64,000 bases of DNA from Adineta vaga. Taxonomy: Eukaryota; Rotifera. The translations under genes and the position numbers were made by a program. Position 1 is the first letter of the stretch; every line of letters begins with the position of its first letter. Shown here piece by piece: positions 34,120 to 45,573 of this stretch. The notes beneath the pieces are model-generated. The model saw only the letters and a list, made by a program, of their open reading frames with translations, ran no database searches and was not told the origin of the DNA. The DNA is taken from positions 15,562,001 through 15,626,000 of the forward strand of contig CP075492.1 of NCBI GenBank assembly GCA_021613535.1, given 5' to 3'.

Positions 34120-36703
34120 TCAAATATATGAAATTAGAATTGTTAGATTCTCGTGTCTATGCTGTGAAATGATATACAGTATAAATCAAAAAACTGCGTG
34201 CTTTCATTTTGTTTTAAGGATATGAACTTCCTTCTTTTTATCAACACTAGAAGTATGTTCAAGCTTTACGTTTTATGGCATTCTTTGTTAAATATTGTCA
34301 TTGTTCTCTGCAAAACAAATTTTCACTTTCCCCAGATCTGATTATCAATAGAGAGAAGCAAATCTAACTAGTCGAATCAATGTATTTTGTTCGGTCACTC
34401 AACTCGTCATCAACCTTATCGATATATCTATAAAAAAAACATCCTCACTGTTCGACACAAGTAGCAATAGTAATATAAACGCTGTTAGATTCTTCTACTC
34501 AGAATACAATCCAGTTTTATGCTCTTTTCTACATAATTCTCATCAAGTAACTAAAAGTCAGCTAAATAAAACAATTAATATCTTTTCTTTTTTTAGCAGA
34601 GGCTGGCAACGAGCGATAACAGATTTAATGTAATTTCTTCTGCCAACATGCTCGCCTGCCAGGTGAGTTCTCAATCTGAACACTACACTGTCTCTGTTAA
34701 TGAAAAGAAGAAAAACACATGCGTCAGTGCATAAATTCATGTGCTATTTGATGGATGGAATGTTCGATGATGTCTTAAACAATCAAAGAAAAAACTTCGC
34801 ATACACATAGTTATTCTGAGTGAGATATGTTTATACGACTCGAGTGTTAAATTAGTTATAATGATTATACAATGTTTTACTCTGGTTATCATCTGATAAC
34901 AAGAACAGAAATGCACATCCAATGTCATTTTATTAGACTTAAATGTTCTCAAATTAATATATCTGTTATAGCTGCAATGAAAGCGAGAAATTCTATATAC
35001 ATTTTCAAAATACTGTAAATAGAATTTTTACTGAAGATATTTTAATTATCATGGGAGATGTCATTGATAGAATAGCAGATAAATAGCAATATAAAACATT
35101 ATATAATTGTATTAGACCGTTAACAAGTGATAAGGAGAACCAACATGGAACCAGGTTAATTGATTACTGTACGATGAAGAATATCTCTACAATATTCCAT
35201 GCACTTCACTGAAAAGATACACAATTGATTCGAATGTTATTTTGTAGACATTATTGCATTTATCATTTGTAAAAGTCCAGTTGCCGTGTTTTTCATCTAT
35301 CAACAAATTACACAATAAAATAAGAAGTGTGCGCAAATCAATAAGCTATTGAACAAGTAATTATACAATTAACATTCTTCTGGTGTTTTGTTGATAACAG
35401 TATTGTTTTTTATACAAATATCATTGTATCGAACAGAACTGAAATAGATAATTATACATACTTATAGTATCTTTATTTGTCCCTTCAATCAATTTTGAAA
35501 TGAAAATAAATAAATGTTGTAAGAATTGTTACACCTGCTCTATTTAGATAATGCAACTACATGAAAATGTCAGAACATACAGAAGACATAGTAAAAGTCT
35601 TTCGCGTATGACATCAAATATTTAATCAAAGCTCATCATTTGGTTTTTGTCACTTCGACGAAACTATTCAACATGTACTGCATAACTTCATCTATTGTTT
35701 TTCTTTTAATTTTGTATATTTTATCTAAGAGTAGTAAACAGACAAGTCACTTGTGACTGGATAGTCAAATTATCTCTTGAATTAGGCCATTGGCAACCTT
35801 TTCAAAAGTAAACTCTTTATCTTTGAACATCTTATATCCATTCAACTATGTATGTAGGCTTATTCAAAGTAGTATTCGGTTCTCACCCAAGATTGGGCCT
35901 GCCTACCACATGTAATTATTATAGTAAATTCTATTGATGGCAGCATGATCGACTGTTACAAGCGATTATCCAATAACGATAAGTGTAAACCTCATAATAA
36001 TGTATGTTGCGAATACGATGACTTTGTCAAGAACCAAATCACCACAATCAACTTTTCGGCGGCCATTATGTGCTTCTTTTCTGCTCATGATCAGTATCCA
36101 TTCGATTTATGTGGCAATGAGTCTCAATGGGATGTGATCGAGAATACAATTAAGCTAACTGTCGGTCAGAAGGCAGCAATAGTCTATCGTCAGACAGTAG
36201 ATGAAGCAAAAGATTAAGGAACGCAACACACCACTCTTGGTTTCTTACATTTTCAGCACATATTTACAGAGCTGCCAATCGTTGTTGCCCGCCAGACGGA
36301 GCAAATAATATCACGAAATGAAAAACCATCTCTATATGGATATCGCTCGCGTGTCAGAACAAAAAATAGACCATTCTATATTTAATCAAGATCTATTTCC
36401 TATCATGATCCTTTCTGAATTTAATTTTACACAAATAAAATCAACATAAGTTTTTAGCTAGATGGTTGTAGAATCTTGAGAATATGAATGTGGATGACAT
36501 TGATGTGCAAATATACTACTCACACCAACGAATGAAATAAATTTAAAAGATGTTCTGTTTCAGTGAACTATGTTGTTTTGTATTATAAAGTTGTTTCGAT
36601 AAGAGAGATAAAGAATCGAGACATGATGTGAATATTTTCGTTGTTTATCAATTCAACACACGTGTGTGTGATATGTGTCTTTGTTGTTTCTAACAGTTAA
36701 AAA
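34120..36703. other. Intergenic with one unassigned ORF
   Basis: Mostly AT-rich and without domains. A short stretch at about 35644-35700 reads CHFDETIQHVLHNFIYC on the plus strand, vaguely like the zinc-binding tail of a reverse transcriptase, possibly a retroelement scrap. A 90-codon ORF is listed separately. Confidence 0.35.
35945..36217 (+). CDS. Unassigned 90-residue ORF (doubtful)
   Basis: Starts MIDCYKRLSNNDKCKPHNNV and ends TVGQKAAIVYRQTVDEAKD. Four cysteines in the first third (C-x9-C-x7-CC), no signal peptide, no membrane segment, no family recognised. Its composition is less AT-driven than the surrounding chance ORFs, which is the only reason to list it. It may be a remnant exon of a larger gene. 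Confidence 0.2.
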   Translation: MIDCYKRLSNNDKCKPHNNVCCEYDDFVKNQITTINFSAAIMCFFSAHDQYPFDLCGNESQWDVIENTIKLTVGQKAAIVYRQTVDEAKD

Positions 36704-37138
36704 ATGGTGAAAATAGATCAACTTTTAGCTTTACAAATTGTAGTTACTTTGAGTGCAATTGTTCCAATATTTGTTGGATTAAAAGGTATATATCTTGGTC
36801 CAAGTGGTATAACTCTTAAACCAAATCAATTATTTAAATCAGAAAAATACATTATTGAAGTCGATAGTCATTTTCGTTATATATCTGGATATCTTTTGGC
36901 AATGGGAATATTTTTATTACGAAGTGTTCCAAACATGCATCGAGATGCAACTGAATTACATCGTGCTTGTATCATTGTATTTATTGGTGGATTAGGACGT
37001 TTATGGGGTTTATTTGTCACAGGTTTAGAAATTGGTGCTGTTCTAGCAACGATTGTAGAATTATTTTTCTTCCCAATTATTTGTTATTGGCAAAAACAAA
37101 TTCAAAATCAGAATTATTTACGATCACATGTTAAATGA
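36704..37138 (+). CDS. DUF4345 family four-helix membrane protein
   Basis: 144 residues, single exon. Four hydrophobic helices are visible at about residues 7-29 (LLALQIVVTLSAIVPIFVGL), 57-72, 84-101 and 106-126. The central signature DSHFRYISGYLLAMGIFLLR and the later FIGGLGRLWGLFVTG match the DUF4345 family (DSHFRY.SG...A.G, IGGLGRL), known mostly from bacteria. Function is unknown; it is predicted to be an integral membrane protein. Intronless structure plus a mainly bacterial family suggest horizontal transfer, which is inference. The stop is followed by an AATAAA at about 37187. Confidence 0.75.
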   Translation: MVKIDQLLALQIVVTLSAIVPIFVGLKGIYLGPSGITLKPNQLFKSEKYIIEVDSHFRYISGYLLAMGIFLLRSVPNMHRDATELHRACIIVFIGGLGRLWGLFVTGLEIGAVLATIVELFFFPIICYWQKQIQNQNYLRSHVK

Positions 37139-37639
37139 ACTATTCTATTCACTTCTTTTTTGACGATATCGTTTGAATTAACATATAAATAAAGTATGAA
37201 TCGAAAAATCCCATAATTTGTGATAGTATTTTCAAGAAATACTATTATATAAATATATATATATATATGTTCCTATGTCTGACATTTGATTATTATTATC
37301 TTTGATAAAATTCATAATAACTATCTTAGAATTGAGTAATCTTTGTTTTTGAAGACATAATTCTACAACGTGTTTAACATTTTTTCTTTGTAGAATATAC
37401 GTTGTCATGGTTAACAAGAGGAAGAAAAATTTTCCTACTAAAAGATCACGTTGGAGTATCGACGCATCTTTTTTTCTTCTTCTTTTTCTTTGCCGATACT
37501 TAACGTAAGGATTATTATTTTATATTCTTGCGACTAACCTAACATGTAACCTGAGTGACGTACATTTTCTTCAACTGACTTTTGTCGATTTTTCAACGAA
37601 AAATAGTCGAATAATCAGAAGAATTTCAATGATCTAAAA
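37139..37639. other. Intergenic with AT microsatellite
   Basis: Holds a TA run at about 37251-37268 and a pyrimidine tract (TTTTTTTCTTCTTCTTTTTC) near 37470. No gene. Confidence 0.45.
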
Positions 37640-38572
37640 ATGTTAATTAATTTTCGAATAATTCGTCTGTGTATTTTAATATTAATCATTATTTTACTAA
37701 TCAAATTTTTATTTAAACGTTCTTCTTCGGAAAAATATTTAATTGAAAAAGATCTACTAACATACGGAAATGTTAGTTGGCCTAAACAACGTATTCCTCG
37801 TCTAATTCATCAAACATATAAAACATATGATATACCTCCCGTATGGAATCGATCAGTTCAATCAATCATTGAAACAAATTTTCAAGATTTTCAATATTAT
37901 CGATGGACTCATGAAGAAATGCGATTATTTGTGCAAAAATATGAACCAAAATTTTATCGAAAAGTTTATATTAATTATAAATATGAAATGCAAAGAATTG
38001 ATTCATTTCGTTATGTATTAATGTATCATTTAGGTGGAATTTATATTGATATGGATAATGGTTCAAATTATCCATTGAAATCTGTTTTAAGAACCATGGA
38101 AGCATTAGATCCATATTCACCTTATCTTGCACTTTTTCCATCTGAAGATACATTTGGTCTTCAAACAGACTTTCTAATCAGTACATCAAATCATCCTTTA
38201 TTTAAACAAATGATTTCAAATTTAGATTCATTTAATCATAATTATCTGGTTCATCATTTAACTATTTTACTTAGTGCTGGTCCACTTTATGCAACTTTTC
38301 AAGAAAGAATTTTTAAACAAACCAATCAACATGTTGTTAGAATATTACATAATCAAATTTATAAATCAATTTTTTGGAAAACAAATGGAGGAACTTGGTT
38401 TGAAAGAGATACTCTTATCATTCTTTATATTCATAAAAATCGATATACAATTCTTAGATATTTTATTGTTATTTTGATTTTTATTATTATTTTATTCATA
38501 AAACATCGATTCGTTTCAATGAAATCAAATTTTATTCGATTCATTCATATTAAATTTCATCGAAATAAATAA
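37640..38572 (+). CDS. GT32-type glycosyltransferase (DXD, Gly_transf_sug), membrane-anchored
   Basis: 310 residues, single exon. Residues 7-25 are an N-terminal signal anchor (IRLCILILIIILLIKFLF). The catalytic region begins RIPRLIHQTYKTYDIPPVWN, continues with RIDSFRYVLMYHLGGIYIDM and the metal/nucleotide-sugar site DMD, the classic pattern of the family that includes OCH1 and the SUR1/CSH1 subunits of mannosylinositol-phosphorylceramide synthase. A second hydrophobic segment lies near the C-terminus (LRYFIVILIFIIILFI), as in the SUR1/CSH1 type. It probably transfers a hexose to a lipid or glycan in the Golgi; donor and acceptor cannot be told. No lesion. Confidence 0.75.
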   Translation: MLINFRIIRLCILILIIILLIKFLFKRSSSEKYLIEKDLLTYGNVSWPKQRIPRLIHQTYKTYDIPPVWNRSVQSIIETNFQDFQYYRWTHEEMRLFVQKYEPKFYRKVYINYKYEMQRIDSFRYVLMYHLGGIYIDMDNGSNYPLKSVLRTMEALDPYSPYLALFPSEDTFGLQTDFLISTSNHPLFKQMISNLDSFNHNYLVHHLTILLSAGPLYATFQERIFKQTNQHVVRILHNQIYKSIFWKTNGGTWFERDTLIILYIHKNRYTILRYFIVILIFIIILFIKHRFVSMKSNFIRFIHIKFHRNK

Positions 38573-38688
38573 ATAATCAAATATTGATTTATTACATGTT
38601 ATAATATGTTGATTAAAAAGTTTTCTTGTGTGTGGATGGGAGCACTGTGTGTCTGTTACCAACATCCTCAAGTTAACTGTGAATAAAA

Positions 38689-39753
38689 TTATTCTTTGTC
38701 TATACTACTAGACTGAAGATGAATAATCCATCTTTCTTTGACAATATCATATGTACAGGATTGTATACTGAAAGAGAAGTATGCATTCAAAAGCATTTCT
38801 TCTTCGGGAAATTTTGAATAGGATGATACATCCACCGCATCGTATCGTGGTATAATATCAATTTTTAATATCATATTTCCGTCATAAATATCCGCTATTT
38901 CTTGATTACGACTTGTTGAAGTGAATGCAGGAAATACAAAGTCTTTGCCTCCTTCTAATTCTCGGTATCGATCAATCATATCTTCATCTAGCAATACTGA
39001 ACGGTAGACAGTCATTTTTTCTTCCGATCGATTTTCTGGAATTGCACTGAGAAGCAAAGCAAACGGACCTAACGTTTCAACTTTTGTGCTTAGAAACTTG
39101 GATTTTTCTTTATCACCATCGAGTCGCATGAATTCATTCAACTTACGATAAACAAAACTATCGCTTGTATACAAAGCAGCACATTTTGCTGTCACTTGTT
39201 CGAGAGTTCCATCTTTCATACTGAGTAATTCTTTTACTATCGTTTCACCCTTCTTATCGATTCCTTCACTGGTGAGACCTATAGCTGCTTTTTCGACCAG
39301 CGATCGACGAATGCATGGATCCTGTAATGACGAAGCATGGATATTAAAATGGTTAGAAACATCATAAAGGAAACAACCGATATCATCCTCACGCCATTGA
39401 GCAAATGATTTCATGGGTAGAAGAGGTGTTGGTAAGAACCGTTCATTTTCTGGCTGTGTTGCTTTTTTTGTTGACAATCCTGTCGCGCATGGTATCCGTT
39501 TGACCAAACGCTCTCTTTTATCGTTCCAATTGGAGATATGCATGAAATGCACGAAGTCAATACGATAATCGTTGAAAATGGCTGCTTGTTTCTTGTTTCG
39601 AAAACTTGTTTCGATATTTGCTGTTTCAACATCAGAATACGAATGCCAGTTATCATCTTCTATTTCATTTTGTTTTGGAAAGTACCATAGATCATTCTTA
39701 TTGATTTTCCACATCCACATAACAGGAGAAGTGGTAAAACTTTGTGCCGCCAT
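38689..39753 (-). CDS. WWE domain - ADP-ribosyltransferase protein
   Basis: 354 residues, single exon, ATG at 39753. Residues about 10-85 form a WWE domain (VMWMWKINKNDLWYFPKQNE, NIETSFRNKKQAAIF..YRIDF), a module that reads ADP-ribose chains or mediates ubiquitin-system contacts. The C-terminal half is an arginine-type ART with all catalytic motifs: MTVYRSVLL (Arg), FVFPAFTSTSRN (STS) and KFPEEEMLLNAYFSF (E-x-E). No signal peptide, so it should act in the cytosol or nucleus. The pairing of an ADP-ribose reader with a writer suggests a self-reinforcing modification. Unlike the two ART genes at 24-29 kb, it has no frame break and an intact R-S-E triad. Confidence 0.82.
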   Translation of the reverse strand: MAAQSFTTSPVMWMWKINKNDLWYFPKQNEIEDDNWHSYSDVETANIETSFRNKKQAAIFNDYRIDFVHFMHISNWNDKRERLVKRIPCATGLSTKKATQPENERFLPTPLLPMKSFAQWREDDIGCFLYDVSNHFNIHASSLQDPCIRRSLVEKAAIGLTSEGIDKKGETIVKELLSMKDGTLEQVTAKCAALYTSDSFVYRKLNEFMRLDGDKEKSKFLSTKVETLGPFALLLSAIPENRSEEKMTVYRSVLLDEDMIDRYRELEGGKDFVFPAFTSTSRNQEIADIYDGNMILKIDIIPRYDAVDVSSYSKFPEEEMLLNAYFSFSIQSCTYDIVKERWIIHLQSSSIDKE

Positions 39754-41305
39754 ATTTTCAATAGTATGCGTATACGACGGTTGAAAGAAAAATAAACCAA
39801 CAGATAATATTTCTGTCTTTAAATGTATATTACAGTGGAGAAAACCAAGCGCCAGTATCGATAAGGATGGGAAGAGGGAAAAGGTTGTTGCGTTATAAGT
39901 TATGACTCATCACTAACTGTCGAAAGAGAAGGCGAATTTATTCAGAGAGCATTACTGAAAATACTTTCAATATGTTTCAATATTCTCAAGAAATTCATTT
40001 CTAATATGGCAGAGTTCTCAGTGTTTTATATGCTTGAGTATTGTATCATCTTTTCTCATGGTGTAAGAAAAGTTTTCGTTAAAAATTCTGTATCAAAATT
40101 CCTCACACATGGCTCGAGTCATTGTAGCATATATATCTGCCTTTCGATATTGTATAAACCTATTTCTTGAATATTTATATTTTTCATTTTCTTTCTCTTT
40201 CTCTCACATATTATGCACGGAGCATATTTGATAACACTCATTCATGAATATAGTATTTTGATGAGAAGTAAAATCAACATTTAAAGATAAATTCTCATTT
40301 TTTCCTAAGCACATTTCTTCCCTCATCTTGATCATTGTGAAAGATTGAATAGAAACTTGATTGTCCACTCACGAGGTAGTGAAGATGCACTGGTAGTCTT
40401 TCGTTGACAATATTCGAACTAAGAAACAATGAAATATAATTATTATTATTTGTACTTTGTCAAAATAACAAAACCTAGATGAATTCTTGACTTTTCTCGT
40501 TTTGCTCGATTTTATGATTTATTAATAGATGATCTTATTGAAATTAGTTTTGCTTCTAAAAGAAAGAAAGAAAGAGAGATGTCGAAATCGTTTTTCTTGC
40601 TATTAACAGCTATAAAAGTTTTCTCTTTTTTATATTTTTGCAAGAGATGGATTAGAAATATTCTTCTGATTTGTTCATTTTATATATGTGAAAGAATAAG
40701 AGATTCTGTGTTGATCAGATCTATAAAAAAAAAGACGATGAACTTGACTATTTCATTAGTTGACGACAGAGTTGTTTTTATTTTTATTGCTTTTTTTAAG
40801 CTTTTGTTTGTGGTTTAGAAATTTTTTAAATTGAACAAAACCAGGGAAAAACCTTTTTTCTTCTTTCTTTTCTCTTTCTCTCTTAATAATGAAATGAGCC
40901 TTTTTCTAAATTTAGTTTGTGATACTCAGCAGCTGAAGGTAAAAGAGTTTTATTCATTGTAAAATAACATGCAGATCTATTTCCAAACGGGATACAATAA
41001 TACTTTTTTTGTCTCTTCTCGTTTATGTCGGAAAAAGACGAGCGTACACAACAAAGATAAAGATAATAACAAAAGTGATGCATCGACTAGTGGAACAAAA
41101 GAAAGTCATTTTCTTTTCAGTCAGTTCGAAAAAAGAGTGAAATTATTCTGTTATTTTTGCGCTTTGATCTTTTGAATCTTCTGGAAAGTAATTCTTTCTT
41201 ATTGGACGATTAACATTATTCTTATAATAACTATCGAATGGTGGAAATATCAGGAGAAACAGTGACTTTCTTCATATGTTATTTGTAGATTTAAACAGTT
41301 TGACT
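39754..41305. other. Intergenic with a pseudogene scrap
   Basis: Apart from the fragment at 40273-40402 nothing is recognised. The ORFs at 40579, 40883 and 40969 are AT-driven. A (GAAA)n-like run is at about 40560. Confidence 0.4.
40273..40402 (-). pseudogene. Decayed fragment of the 48.2-kb myristoylated-protein gene
   Basis: The block TTGATCATTGTGAAAGATTG and its surroundings (40311-40370) match 48336-48395 of the intact gene with few changes; the middle of the gene is then missing, and ACGAGGTAGTGAAGATGCAC (about 40371-40390) matches the next preserved block at 48453-48470. So this is a partial, internally deleted copy in the same orientation. It is too short to encode anything. Confidence 0.7.
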
Positions 41306-44300
41306 ATGAAAACAAAGATCTTTTCTTCACTCGTCGTCATTTACTTGTAAGTTAAAACAATCAACTTAATGATATTTTTCAATGATGAAAAGTAACAATC
41401 TTTTTTATTAAAGATATTTGATTACTAAAATCTTCGCACTTAATTTATGTCCAACAGCACAATGGTCAATAAGAGGATCAACAGTAGCTGGTGCATCAGG
41501 ATCTCAAGCAACACGTCTTTCTAGTCCAACAGATGTTATTGTTGACGAGACAAACTCAATTTATGCTCTAGACAGTGGAAATTATCGTATATTGAAATTT
41601 TCTCCTACAAATGCAATAAATGGTACTGTTATCATCAAAAGCTCAAGTGGAACTCAATTAAATCAATTTTCATCAAGTAATGTTCGCATATCATTTAGAT
41701 TTTTGCTGAAGTAATCGATTTCGTTTTCTTAGTGGATATGATAAGTATGGATCAAGATGGAAATTTCTATATATTAGATAGTGGTTTATCACGTATAACA
41801 AAATGGAATCTATCGATGAATACAACAGATCTTGTTATTAATGGAAGTTCATTCGTCAATTCTAATATGGGAAATGATGATTTTCTTGATGAACCAATGG
41901 GAATGTTTATTGAAATGAATACAATGTTTATATGGATTGCTGATACAAACAATCATCGTATTGTTAAATGGTTGAATTCGACAACAGTTCAAATTATTTG
42001 TGGTAGTTATGGATCAAAATCAGATCAATTCAAATATCCGCAAGATATATTTGTTGATGTGAATAATAACTATGCATTTTACGTCGTAGATACAGATAAT
42101 CATCGTATACAAATGTATTTAGCTAATCAAACAAATGGAACAACAGTTGCTGGAATAACAAATTATTATGGAACACAACTTAATCAATTATTTTATCCGA
42201 CAGCAATTTGTGTTGATCAAAGTCAATTTATGTATATTGTTGATAATGAGAATTCACGAATTCTTCAATGGAAAGTTGGTAATCCATATGGGAAACTTAT
42301 AGTAGGAACAGATACTTATGGTGGTTCAACATCGGATAAACTTTCACTTCCCTTGAGTTTGACATTTGATTCAAGTGGACGACTTTATGTTGTCGATAAT
42401 GATAATAATCGTATTCAAATGTACAATGTTACTTGTTGTAAGTTTTGTGATTTTCTTTCTTTCGGTGAATTGTTTGTTTTTGTTAAGTATCAACAAATGG
42501 GACGATAACAACAACATCATTACCATTAACGACAACGCAAAGTAAGAAAGCTTTTCAGTAGTCTCTTTTAAGCTAAAATGTGAAACTCACATTCACTTAT
42601 TTTTCCTGAGAAAATATATGTGAGTTTCACAAAATTCGATCCAATGAGTAGAATAGAAGCGAAGAGTTTTGTTTCTCTTTCAGCAGCTGGTTCCTTATCA
42701 CAATGCGATGGACCAGTTTGGTCAACAAATGCAGTAACAGTCGCTGGTTCATCCATAGGTGAAGAAGGTTCAGATTCTTCTCATTTGAGCTATCCATATG
42801 ATATGTGGTTGGATTCAAATGACACAATTTATGTATTGGATACTAGTAATTATCGTATACAATTATTCTATTCAAATCAAATATCAGGAACAACAGTTTT
42901 CAACGCAACTCAAGGAAATGGTGTCAATCAATTTTCTAACAGTAGATGTTGTTGCTGTTTTTCTTCTGATTAAACTATATGTTCTTTTCTTAGTGGTCGG
43001 ATTTAGTATTGATTCTAATGGAAATATTTATATTCTTGATGATACAAATAGTCGGGTAATAAAATTCCCTCCGGGATCATCGAATGGAACAATCGTTGCT
43101 GGAGGAAACGGCCGAGGTAGTGCATTAAACAAATTAAATTATCCATCTGGATTTTTTCTTGAACCAATTACATCGTACATTTGGATTGCCGATACAAGTA
43201 ATTGTCGTATTGTTAAATGGATGTCATTAACAAATATTTCATTGGTTGCTGGAGCATCATGTGGCGCAAAAGCAAACCAATTTCGGTATCCTTATGATGT
43301 CTTTGTCGATGTCGATGATTCTAATACAATGTACGTTGTGGATTCAGAAAATTTCCGAATTCAAAGATGGTTTCAAGGTGCTTTTAATGGAACAACTGTT
43401 GCAGGACAATCAGGTGTTGAAGGAAGTGGACTGAATCAACTATCATATCCATCAGGAATGATTTTAGATAAAAATAAAACAATGTATATTGCTGATGCAG
43501 GTAATAATCGAATCATACGATGGATTATTGGATTAAGTTATGGTTCGATTATTGCTGGAACAAATACATATGGAAGTTTGCCATATCAATTATATGGACC
43601 AGAACGACTTCGATTTGATTCCATGGGAAATCTCTGTGTTGTCGATTATGAAAATAATCGAATTCAAAAGTTTTCGTTAATTTGTTGTAAGTTTAGCGAA
43701 CTAATTTCGTCCTTGTTACGATGATTTTTTCAGCTCCAACGATGGTAAAAACAACATCGATAGTCGATATGTCTACTTCAAGTAAATTGAAACATTTCTC
43801 TAAATTCAATGTCATATCTTCGAGGTTTTTTAGATCCTACAACAACAACTTCTAATCCACTGATGACAAGCAATCCACCATCAACAAGTAACAGAGAAAT
43901 AAAAATGAATTTGAACGAAAAAAAATCAATAAATTTGTTTTGTGATTATAGCATTAATGGCATCTTCGACAAAAATGACAATACTATCAACAACACCGAG
44001 TACAGCATCCATTACAACACCGAGTACAGCATCCATGGCCTCATCAACAACACCGAGTACAGCATCCATGGCCTCATCAACAACACCGAGTACAGCATCC
44101 ATGGCCTCATCAACAACACCGAGTACAGCATCCATGGCCTCATCAACAACACCGAGTACAGCACCCATGGCCTCATCAACAACACCGAGTACAGCACCCA
44201 TGGCCTCATCAACAACACCGAGTACAACACCCATGGCCTCATCAACAACACCGAGTACAGCACCCATGGCCTCATCAACAACACCGAGTACAGCACCCAT

Positions 44301-44700
44301 GGCCTCATCAACAACACCGAGTACAACACCCATGGCCTCATCAACAACACCGAGTACAGCACCCATGGCCTCATCAACAACACCGAGTACAGCACCCATG
44401 GCCTCATCAACAACACCGAGTACAACACCCATGACATCATCAAAATTAACATCAATATCAACACTTCTTCAAACGTCAATGAACACATCCATGGCTTTAT
44501 CAACGACGCTAATTACAGCACTTATGACATCATCAAACACAACATTCATGGCATCGTCTACGTCAATGCAAAATTCAACAATATCTGGAAATCTATCAAC
44601 ACCATATCAATCATCATCATCACTATCATTATTCGATTATTTTAATTTTAAAATATTTACAATAATTATCAATATTCTGATATATCTTTCAAATAGTTGA
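41306..44700 (+). CDS. Secreted double NHL-propeller protein with Ser/Thr-rich repeat stalk
   Basis: Nine exons: 41306-41346, 41414-41676, 41733-42437, 42488-42541, 42684-42941, 42994-43686, 43734-43781, 43834-43887, 43952-44700; total 2,865 bases, 954 residues. Most introns are 46-67 bp and most junctions are phase 1. A signal peptide (MKTKIFSSLVVIYLYLITKI) precedes two propellers, each opened by a similar cysteine element (LCPTAQWS..GSTVAG and QCDGPVWSTNAVTVAG) and built of NHL repeats such as YVVDTDNHRIQMY. They are joined by a short Thr-rich exon (TNGTITTTSLPLTTTQ). The last exon encodes 14 copies of an 11-residue TTPSTA(S/P)MASS repeat, a likely O-glycosylated stalk, and ends in a hydrophobic tail (IFTIIINILIYLSNS) that could be a GPI signal or membrane anchor. 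Ligand unknown. Confidence 0.8.
43990..44432 (+). repeat. 33-bp minisatellite coding for the Ser/Thr stalk
   Basis: Fourteen copies of a unit containing CACCGAGTACAGCACCCATG; the first is shortened to 21 bases. The last nine copies show a higher-order pattern: two copies with AGTACAGCACCC and then one with AGTACAACACCC, repeated three times, a 99-bp super-unit. Because 33 is divisible by three, several other frames on both strands stay open too. Confidence 0.9.
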
Positions 44701-45573
44701 ATTGTTCTATTTTGACAATATTCGCTTTCTAATGCTTTCATTGTTTAAATATATATTTCATTTGCTTCTTGTTGAAGTCAAATAAATCATCGCTTTTTCT
44801 CGGTTAAATTGATTATTGGTGAAATTGTTAAGCAAATATCAATAGGAACAGAGCAAAATTTGATGCATAATTTGTTTGTAAGATGAACTGAAGAATATTT
44901 CAATAAAAGTCAACTAATGAACACTTTCACTCGTATTTAGTTCCTTATTCTTTTATACATTATTTTCCATATCAACGAATAACAATTTATCTCGAAAGAA
45001 AAAAGTAATTTTCTATAATTGTTTGAAGTTGATTTACACTTTTTTTTGAGCAATTTTCAAGAATGTCAAATTCTGACTCTAAAGTTAGTTAAAACATTTT
45101 TTTTGTTTGATGGAGAAGTTAATTTGAAGTGAGTAAATAAGGCTTTAGACAATAGGGAAATTTATAGAATCGTTCAATATGAACTATCAATCTGATAACG
45201 AAAAAATGGACGAAGATATCGTTATATAGATTGCATAATTTATTTACTTTTTTTGTTTGATGGAGAAGTTAATTTGAACTGCATAAATAAGATGAATTTT
45301 TCTTTGTTTTGTAAGAATTATTGTATGAAAGAGATTTATTGAATAAAGTATCCATCCATCACTCAAAATCAAAGTGCTTCAACACCTTTATATCTATGGA
45401 AACGAAAGGTTATTACAAATGATAAGTAAGAATGTGAGAAATGAATGAAGTATATTCCATTCATTAAATCGAATATGTGTTAAGTTTTATTTTCATTATC
45501 ACTTCTATGCAAGTGCTTGGAATTTAGTGAGTATATAATCAAAGATTTTATTTTATTCTCTTATTCATTTAGT
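44701..45573. other. Intergenic with a 30-bp direct repeat
   Basis: The 30-base segment starting TTTTTTGTTTGATGGAGAAG is identical at 45099-45128 and 45251-45280, 152 bases apart, and similarity goes on for some bases beyond (GTAAATAAG against CATAAATAAG). No gene seen. Confidence 0.55.

Noticed and set aside
40579-41175. ORFs at 40579-40818 and 40883-41175
   Set aside because: Phe/Lys/Ile-rich translations of AT-rich DNA without domain or splice support.
43809-44645. Long ORFs in other frames over the minisatellite (plus 43809-44645, minus 43926-44432 and 44012-44503)
   Set aside because: A 33-bp repeat keeps several frames open. Only the TTPSTA frame joins the upstream exons in phase and gives a closed gene.
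45517-45573. N-terminal extension of the propeller gene starting at 45517
   Set aside because: It begins with TTG and precedes an AG that may be an acceptor; ATG 45574 is the better start.
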